From the NCBI GenBank assembly GCA_039090855.1, contig CM076996.1, forward strand, positions 47,272,469-47,336,468: DNA of 64,000 bases, given 5' to 3'. The position numbers were made by a program, and so were the translations under genes. Shown in pieces: positions 56,661 to 64,000 of the stretch; positions within the stretch are counted from its first letter, which is position 1; every line of letters begins with the position of its first letter. Under the pieces are notes generated by a model, which worked only from the letters and a program-made list of their open reading frames with translations, searched no databases and was not told the DNA's origin. The stretch is from Macrothele yani. Lineage: Eukaryota > Arthropoda > Arachnida > Araneae > Macrothelidae.

Positions 56661-56839
56661 AACAAACTATTTATGAAATCAATTGATGATAAAGAAACAA
56701 GTGCGAATACCAACAGTAACAATAGCACATTCAAAATATCCGAATTATACATACAATGACGAAATAGAAAGAAACATGTAAATAAAAAAAAAATTCCGTA
56801 TAGTAAGCACGTCTTTTCAAAAAAAAAAATGTACCTGCT

Positions 56840-58217
56840 TATTGTATCGCTTTGTCAGTCTGTCGTCCGTGAACACTGCAACAATTCGTTCGATTTCAAC
56901 AATCCTTTTTCCATTGGAAAGCTTGAAATGTGAGAACAATGGCCATGGCTTTCTGGAGTTTTTTACGCTCATAACTTCGCCGCTAAAAGGCATAAATGCA
57001 CATGCTATCGAATTCCAAAAACATTTTATTCCATATATCTGCTTCTAAATTCCCGATTGACAAACAATTTTCTTCCTTTGGACGCCATTTATAACGAAAA
57101 CTATTTTGAGTACAGTTTCCTTTTTAAGAAATCTATATATTTTCGACAAGGGGGCGTGAAGGTAAATTGCGATTTCCCGATATCTATGCTTCAAAAAGTC
57201 CTATTTGAAGAAAAAAATGTGCATCAGATAGAACTCCTGGTGGGAAATGTTCTGCACATAATTCATAATTTTTGGGAAAGAACGTTTTTGGCCAGCACGG
57301 GGCGGGGCGTTAGTGTATTTTTCTGTTTCTGATGCATTTTCAGCAAAATCTGCGCTTCCGAAAATTCGAATTATAAAATTCTTTCGTGGACCGATACCGT
57401 TCACCACAAAAAAACTTTTGAGAATATCTTTTGCTTAAAAGATTGCAGAGTTTTTCCGCCAGGAAGAGTAGATGCATATTTTATTTTTGTCGATATCTCT
57501 GCTTCTAAGAGACCAATTTGAAATATAGAGCGTTTCAGGTACGAAATATTTTGCGTATAAATACATTTTTTTTTCTCGCAAAAGTGTGCCATTAGAGGGC
57601 GTAAGCTTACATTTCAGTTCACAGTATATTTGCAGCAATATCTGCGGGCTAAAACTCCGATTTGAAAAAAAGTCATTTTTAGTCAGATACTAGGCTACAA
57701 ACTATGAAAATATTTAGCGTGTATTTCCTTCCCAAAATGATGCAGAATTTTCCCGCTAGTTGCGCGAGTATTGAATATGTTTTTCTCGATATCTCTGCTT
57801 CTAACCGTCAGATTATAAAATATTATTTTCTCACCAGATAATATTTGCCTTGTGGAACACTTTGCTTGTTACTGAAGAGTTTTTAGTAGTTCATAGTTCT
57901 GTTGCTAGGTGGGGTTTGTGTACTTCTGTTTGCAGCTGTATCTCCATTTTTAAAACTCCACTGAAACCATTTCTTGTTCCTACTATATGTTATTCGCTAG
58001 AATAAAGATGGGGAACATTATCCTCTTGACATAATGAACAGCTTTCCCGCTAGGAGACGTAAATATCAAGACATTACATTTTCCCCACTGTCTCTGCTTC
58101 CAGGAGACGTATTTGAAACATACTTTTTCCTTAGCATAGCTTTTGCTATGACGAATATTTTTCGCATATTTTCAACTTTTTCATTACGCAGGGTTCTTCT
58201 GCTAGAAGGCGTAGAGT
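56840..58217. repeat. degenerate ~150-bp tandem array with two alternating monomer types
   Basis: A landmark resembling GATATCTCTGCTTCTAA recurs at 57035, 57179, 57345, 57492, 57637, 57788, 57938 and 58089, intervals 144-166. It is usually followed by an ATTTGAAA-like word, and about 50 bases before the next landmark by a CCGCTA.GAGGCGTAA-like word. From 57179 the even members have GATATCTCTGCTTC and the odd ones AGCAATATCTGCG, suggesting a dimer of about 300 bp. The last unit is broken at 58217 by a Tc1. Confidence 0.75.
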
Positions 58218-59634
58218 TACACTCACGGACAATGAATTTTGCGCACCTAGAAGAAAGCATGCTACAACCGCGAAACTTTGCAAATAGCTAGAGTACGTGC
58301 TGGTATGCAAATGATCCACGGTTGGTGCGAGTGCGCATAACCGCACACCCTGTGGTGGCGCTGTAAGCACGAACCGGCAGCCTTTGTAAACCAGCGTGTA
58401 GTCGATGCCCCATGAAAGCGAAACGCACCAGCCGACGCAAGCAAGTGTACAGAGTGACAAGAATACCGGCTAGACGCCAGAAGCGTCGTTTTACGTAACT
58501 TACGGACTTTGAGACAGGCCTTATCATCGGGCTGAAAACCGTAAGTTGGTCGGCGAAGCCGTATAGCCCGCCGCGTGGATCGTTGTGACCATACCGTCCG
58601 ACTGTGTTGGGAGCAGTGGACACGTGACGGCACTGCCACACGGTGGAGCGGCTCCGGCCAGACCAGGAGAACCACCGGTAGAGAGGATCGACACATCGTG
58701 CGCCAGGCACGAACTGATCCCACGGGAACCCGATCCACTATACAGGCAGATGTAACGGCTCCTGTGTGCCAATGAACCATTTCCCGAAGCCTCGCGGAAG
58801 CAATCTGCGATTTTAGCGCACCTTACGTGTGCTGCCATTAACACCGGAACATCGCCGGGATCGTGTGCAGTGGTGCCAGGCCAGAGTGACGTGGAACGCA
58901 ACAGACTGGCGACGTGTGGTGTTTGGCAATGAGTGCCGCTTCGTTTTGGGGACAGATGATCATTGTGTCGTGGTTTGGAGGTCCCCTGTCCCCTGGTCAA
59001 GGCACAATCCCAACCTCGCAATCGAGCGCCACACCTTCCCCACTGCAGGCTGGGGATCCATTAGCTACGATAGCCGATCAGCTCTATCAGTGGTACGTGG
59101 ATCATTGACGGGACAGCGGTATGTGGATAAGATCCTACGACCCCATGTGCTCCCATTCCTGGCCTGGATTCCACGTGCACTATACCACCGGGATAATGCC
59201 CGGCCGTAGACGGCTTGGGTTGCCCAGCACTGCCTACGTCATTTTCAGACACTCCCATGGCGTGCCCGCTCCCCCGACACGTCTCCTATCGAGCATGTGT
59301 GGGACCACAGTTGAAACGCCATCTGCCGCCGTGTCGCACTATCCGGGATTTGGAGCACACCGTCCAATACGTGTGGGCCAGTCTGCCCGCACAACAACAT
59401 CAGGCGTCTGTTCGCCTCTATGCCGGACCGTATTGCACCATGTATCGCCGCACGAGGCGGTGCGACGAGCTATTGAAGATGACCGGACTGCGTGCCCCAG
59501 CGCCCTCTGTAATTGTTCTGCAACTCTGTTTTTGCCATCATGTGTATCATTCATCTGTATCATTACGTCCATAAAATTTCAGTTCAATCCGATGTTTCCT
59601 TCTTGGTGCGCAAATTTCATTGTCCGTGAGTGTA
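58218..59634 (+). mobile_element. Tc1-like element, full length, DD32E spacing, inserted in the array
   Basis: Ends TACACTCACGGACAATGAAT and the complement of TACACTCACGGACAATGAAA, each starting with TA. The plus-strand transposase covers 58420-59480: a WEQWTRDGTATRWSGSGQTR linker (58608-58668), VVFGNECRFVLGTDDHCVVV (first Asp changed to Asn), LYHRDNARP then a stop (59180-59208), RARSPDTSPIEHVWDH (59258-59310). The Asp-to-Glu spacing is again 32. The outer ends are nearly perfect, so insertion may be more recent than the coding decay suggests. Confidence 0.92.
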
Positions 59635-60909
59635 TATCATCTTTCTCTCCATAATTCTTCTAATTGTTTCATTTGAAAATCCTTTTGTCTTTGATATTGA
59701 GAAACTCTTTTAGAATAATTTGTTAGCTTTCGTAACACACTTTTCAACAGCGCGTGTGAGTAAGTAGCTCTTTCTATTTTTGGATGCTTTAACGATTGTA
59801 GAAATCCGGCTGATTTATTTTGACTGGTTCCATTGACTATGAATATTTTTTTAAATATTTACTCGCGTCGGAAAGGATTCAAAAGACGTGCTTCATAACA
59901 ACCGAAAATTCGGTATCATCTCTATTGTTTATTTATTGTCATTGTTGTTTTTAATAGCACACCGAAACCTGGTGAGTTTTGAAGTCATATGAGTTCTGCT
60001 GTCATTTCTGTATTTCAAAAGTTCATTACTTTTCAAGCGTCCGAGCCCATTCGAAATTGAAGAACAAAGTTCGCGAAAATTCAGGTACTACTCCTGAGTG
60101 ACTGTAACATTGTATTTTGTATCTTTATGATGATTTATTTACCACCATAAACAGAATCATATTCATTCAGGGATAATTCGCAACCTGAAGTAGCGCTAAA
60201 TATCTCAACAAACATATTTACTCAGCATGACATGTGAGAAAACGAATTTCCCTCAACACTTATGTAAAAAAAGAGACTGTCCATCAACACGGCTTGCCAG
60301 ATAATAGCGGAAAGTTATAGAATATTAACTACCGAAAAGGATAGTTACAACTGTTCCGCTTGCGTCACAAACGCCATGACGTAGCAATAGCCGTTTAGGC
60401 TCCAAACTTAACTTTATTCGGGGGAGGGGGAAAATGACAGCAGTGAGTCAGAGATGAAAACGGGTCACCCGGTCGACAATTTCTTGCGGGTCAAACAGGT
60501 CGGGTCAAGGTATTCCTGACCCGATTTCGACTCGGTTTTATTTCTGTTTTATTTTTTAATAGAAAAACGTTTTTCAAAGAACCCTTCAGAGGTCTTTGAA
60601 GTAATACTTCAGAGCTGCAGAGTATGATCCAGGAACTTGCTGAGAAGGCTAAAGAAACTGGGATTAAAAATGAACTTTCAGAAGACAAACCTGGTGCTTT
60701 TACGAAGAATGAAGTGTAGTCTTCATTCTTTAAAAAGGATGAAGATTTAATGCTATTACAAAGAATGAAGATTTATCAACTGATGTGGATAACCAATTCC
60801 TACATTTGCCTTGGGCAGCAGATATCAAGCGAGAAATTAATTGACGTATAAAATGTGGTTGGATAGTTTTTGGAAGATACAGTACAATTTTTAAGAGTAA
60901 TATGATATT
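59635..60909. other. AT-rich, no recognised gene
   Basis: 59635-59780 may continue the ~150-bp array (CATTTGAAAATCC, then AACAGCGCGTGTGAGTAA), but the match is weak. GGGTCA/GACCCG-rich words at 60465-60530 recur at 61370-61430 on the far side of the LINE fragment. Confidence 0.4.
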
Positions 60910-61340
60910 ATGCCTTAACAGTGTTTAATCAATGCATCCTTCCAGTGCTTACGTACGGAGCAGAGACGTGGACCTTAACTAAAAAAGATATACAAAGACT
61001 GCAGACAACTAAGAGTAGCATGGAAAGATGCATGCTTGGTGAAACCATGAGAGATAAAAAGGGAACTCGTGGATAAGGAAAATAACAAGAGAAGAGGACA
61101 TCACGATCACAGTAAAATCGCTGAAATGGCAATGGGCTAGACATATTACTAGGAGAACGGACCACCGATGAACAACCGAAATTTTAAACTGGATTCCAAG
61201 GGACAGGAAAAGACCCAGAAGAAGATTACGTTGGGAGATGGGTGGATGGAGGAGACTGGACCAAGACAGTCCATTGAAGAAGAGACGTGGGGAGACCTTC
61301 ATCCAGCAGCGGATTGATAATGATTGACAGTGTTGAATAA
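60910..61340 (+). pseudogene. LINE ORF2 C-terminal fragment
   Basis: Plus strand: VFNQCILPVLTYGAETWTLT (60921-60980), then KKDIQRLQTTKSSMERCMLG (60981-61040), then across frameshifts VKSLKWQWARHITRRTD-like sequence and GRPRRRLRWEMGGWRRLDQ-like sequence (61210-61270). This is the segment after the RT fingers in RTE-like LINEs, usually read as YGAETW...MER.MLG...LKW.WAGH. The RT core is missing. Probably a truncated insertion; no poly-A visible. Confidence 0.75.
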
Positions 61341-61431
61341 AATATTCGAGTTTATAGCTCAAAGCAGATTTGTCCGGGTCGGGCCCAGTTATGTAACAAC
61401 CGGGTCTGAGTCCAAACTGACCCGTTTCCAA

Positions 61432-61605
61432 CTCAGCACTGAGCAACTCGATAGGCTATATATGAAGTCGTCCGTCCCTATCTCGGGTCACTGGTTCTAC
61501 GAACGGTCAGACACCGTAGGGCAAGCACACCATCCATACGTCGACCAAGATTTGGAGCCCGAACCCAGGGCCTTGTACCACTCGGCCGCCGAGACAGTAA
61601 ACTTG
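61432..61605 (-). mobile_element. SINE family 1 copy
   Basis: Body GTCCGTCCCTATCTCGGGTC, CACTGGTTCTACGAACGG, then TCGGCCGCCGAGACA at the tRNA-like head. The B box is altered to GGGCTCCAAATC on the minus strand (61559-61548). Confidence 0.7.
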
Positions 61606-61829
61606 ATTTCACAGTCATCCTAATCATTGCTAATTTTAAAGCAATGCGTGCTTTGAACATTCCCTTTCGCAAGCATAAAAGGCATTAATGAGGTATTTAG
61701 CTGCTGTGTTTTTGGAAAACTGCGGGTGTACAGGAAAGCAAACTGAGTTTTGCCAAAACCGAAAGCTTTAAAAATGTCACTGCAGGGAAATATCCTTTGG
61801 CCGCCTTATTCTTCTGTTATCAAACGACT

Positions 61830-62380
61830 TCCCCTGGGTGATGAGTGATTCATCACTCCAAAGAAGGCGTTTCCACTGCTCTAGCTAGAGTCCATAGGAG
61901 CCGAGCTTCACATCACTCAAGCAGACTTGAAGTTGATCTCGCCGATGTTAAGCATGTCTGCAGCCGCATGGGTGTATGAAATCAAGTTCTCTTCGGATCT
62001 TGACAACCATTATCGTGCTGGCATTGCTTTCAGAGGCATTTTGGAAATCGGTGGTGAATGTTAAAATAGAGGGCAGGAGATTTTTTTCGCCCCACCCGCT
62101 TCATCAATACTCGGCTGTCCCGTTCTTACATTTTACGTTGGCTACCAGAGGATGATTGTACTATTGTTACTTCTAGACGTTTCCTACCAGAGGATGATTG
62201 TACTATTGTTACTTCTAGACGTTTCCACTTCACAATACCATCACTTACAGTGGATCAGGGCAGCTGCAGTAGGGCAGATATTTGCCGAACGGATTTGTTG
62301 CAATGAGGACATCCTATAACAGTGCCCCGTTGGAAGTCCCTTAGCTGTGCCGTACTGCACATTTTACCGTTCATGCTTGG
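61830..62380 (-). pseudogene. Tc1/mariner-like transposase remnant
   Basis: On the minus strand a WKRLLWSDESLITQGKSFDN-like stretch (61880-61820, across one frame) matches the region around the first catalytic Asp of the superfamily. An upstream basic segment (62380-62240) fits an N-terminal DNA-binding part. Too broken to assign a family. Includes a 42-bp tandem duplication. Confidence 0.45.
62142..62225. repeat. 42-bp perfect tandem duplication
   Basis: CTACCAGAGGATGATTGTAC and the following 22 bases are repeated exactly at 62142-62183 and 62184-62225. Confidence 0.95.
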
Positions 62381-62399
62381 TATGGCAAACATCTATGAT

Positions 62400-62625
62400 G
62401 TGTTTCTGTTGTTATTGTTTTAATCTGGGGGTTTAACAACAACCGTGAGCAACTCTGTGGGCTACAAGAAGTCTCCCGCCCCTAATTTAAGGCCACTAGT
62501 TCCACGGAAGGGAGAAAACCAATGCTGTAAGAAAAACACAACATCTATGCCTCGCCGGAATTAGAAACCGCACCCAGCTCGGACGAATTATTAGAAGCCT
62601 GAACCACTGCGCCACCGTGGAGGCT
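62400..62625 (-). mobile_element. SINE family 1 copy
   Basis: Minus-strand head CCTCCACGGTGGCGCAGTGG gives a good A box. Body CCTTAAATTAGGGGCGGGAG. The tail is T-rich on the plus strand (62400-62425). The B box is degraded. Confidence 0.8.
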
Positions 62626-63160
62626 CTACGATGTTTGCCTCGATCAAATACACAAGAACCGAAGGTTCAATCTTTGAAGAGAAGCATCAGTAGCTCAAAC
62701 GGGACTTCAGATTTCTTGCCCCTAACAAGATTTAGTCGTCTGAACGATCGCTGATCACAGCTCTATCAGACGGGAAAAACGTGACACCGTAGGTCGAGCC
62801 CCCTTTGAAAGTAGGAAGGAGCAGGTGTTCCATAAGAAAGACAGCTAAATTATTGAAACTAGATTGGTAGAGTATATGCATTGCCTTAGGCTGAATGCTA
62901 AGTGATGAAGGAAGCTGTGTTTCGATTGTTCTGAACTTTCAAATTATTGGCGGGCATGGATTAAGGCGGAGGGTAATTTTAATATATTAGCTATGAGGAG
63001 GATTTATATAGATGTCTTTTATTGCAAATTTATATCTCAGGGTATTAATTTAATTCATTTATTTCATTCGTCCTGCTCTTGTTGAAATGAAGTCATCATG
63101 AAGTTATTATGAAATTGCTATGAATTTAATACGTATGAATTTACTATGCTGCTGTCACCT
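62626..63160. other. no recognised feature
   Basis: No gene recognised. Confidence 0.4.
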
Positions 63161-63164
63161 AATT

Positions 63165-63690
63165 AATTGGTTTATTTGAATTATTGTAGGTTATATAAAT
63201 ATCTTTTCTTAAGAGCCAAGCAATTTTTATTGAAATACAGTAATGTTTATAAGTTGCTATATTTGTTATCACAGTGTGAACACTAGTGCGAATAGGTGAA
63301 CTTGATTTTTCTGCCAACTGTCTATAATAAACTGATATAACGCAATTTTTCTACGCTTGAATACTTCATAGATGACTTTACTTTTTATTGTAGGTTATAT
63401 GAGTAGCATTTCTAAAGGGCCACGCAATAAAGAACGTTGATTTACAATAATGTTTGCATGTTGCTAAATTTGTTGTCACAGCGTTAATAGTTTATTTTAA
63501 ATTGTCACACTAGTGTGAAACGTGTGTGAATAGTTGCTCTCAATTTTTCTTTTATGTGGCTGTAATACGCTGATACAGTCCATAAGTGCTATGCTTATAT
63601 AACTTGACTTGGATAACTTTAAATATGTTGCTTTGAATTTGTTATCACAGTGTGAACAGTTTATTTATTATCACACGTATAAATAGCTTG
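63165..63690. repeat. degenerate ~207-bp tandem repeat, about 2.5 copies
   Basis: TTGTAGGTTATAT occurs at 63184 and 63391, and a GTTGCTA.ATTTGTTATCACAGTGTGAA block at 63253, 63462 and 63626. The shared order indicates two to three diverged units. Confidence 0.6.
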
Positions 63691-63722
63691 TTTTTTTATC
63701 AGACGCGTGAATAGTTTAAGAA

Positions 63723-63845
63723 ATGAGGTGATTAAGAATATGTTTGTTATGAATTTAATGTGTTGAATGAGTCGATTAAGAATATGTTTGTTAAGAATTT
63801 AATGTGTTAAATGAGTTGATTAAGAATATGTGCGGTATGATAATG
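63723..63845. repeat. 44-bp tandem repeat, about 2.8 copies
   Basis: GATTAAGAATATGTTTGTTA recurs at 63730 and 63774, with a third partial unit at 63818, at a strict 44-bp period and few mismatches. Confidence 0.93.
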
Positions 63846-64000
63846 CGTTGATAAATAACACAAGCGTTGATTTATTAATTTATTTATATTTTTTACTGTA
63901 CTGTTAACATGTTATTGTTTGTTGTAAATAATGCATATGTCATTTACTCTATAGTCAGATTGCGTATTTTGATATAATTAAGATGACAACGTGCACAATA

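Overview
This window looks like intergenic nuclear DNA from a large, AT-rich, transposon-dense animal genome. An arthropod is most likely, from the mix of Tc1/mariner families, tRNA-derived SINEs and non-LTR retrotransposons; that is an inference from repeat content, since no host marker gene is present. I found no convincing host protein-coding gene, no rRNA and no functional tRNA gene. Almost every long open frame is a transposase or reverse-transcriptase remnant, or a by-product of a tandem repeat whose unit length is a multiple of three.

Layout. 236-2817: a mariner split by a second mariner. 4.8-8.3 kb: a SINE, a CT microsatellite, a Tc1 fossil, a LINE fragment and a truncated Tc1. 9.3-10.5 kb: a full-length DD36E Tc1-like element. 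11.5-12 kb: a LINE 3' end. 12.66-13.15 kb: a 36-bp satellite of 13 units ending in a perfect hairpin. 13.4-14.8 kb: Tc1. 15.6-15.9 kb: a 95-bp triplication. 16.1-19.4 kb: a Tc1 fragment, a pogo/Tigger-like fossil and another Tc1. 19.37-21.24 kb: a piggyBac-like MITE carrying a nested Tc1. 23.2-26.9 kb: a minus-strand LINE split by a Tc1. 28.2-34.8 kb: two complete copies and one solo LTR of a terminal-repeat retrotransposon in miniature (TRIM), plus a Tc1 with an uninterrupted 358-codon transposase frame and two SINEs. 37.8-40.2 kb: two Tc1-like elements. 42.6-54 kb: SINEs, Tc1-like elements, two mariners and a second copy of the MITE. 55.5-58.2 kb: two tandem-repeat systems, the second interrupted by a Tc1 (58.2-59.6 kb). 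60.9-62.6 kb: LINE, SINE and Tc1 remnants. 63.2-63.85 kb: degenerate and recent tandem duplications.

The best candidate for an undescribed system is the TRIM family at 28241-28828, 32395-32556 and 34210-34803. Its 162-bp LTRs each contain a nearly complete tRNA-like sequence with pol III A and B boxes. The complete copies have a tRNA-Lys-type primer binding site, a polypurine tract, about 260 bp of non-coding interior and 5-bp target duplications. Other notable items are a set of Tc1-like elements with 32 residues between the second Asp and the Glu, a template-switch hairpin inside a transposase catalytic motif, and a degenerate ~150-bp two-monomer array that plain tandem-repeat detection could miss.
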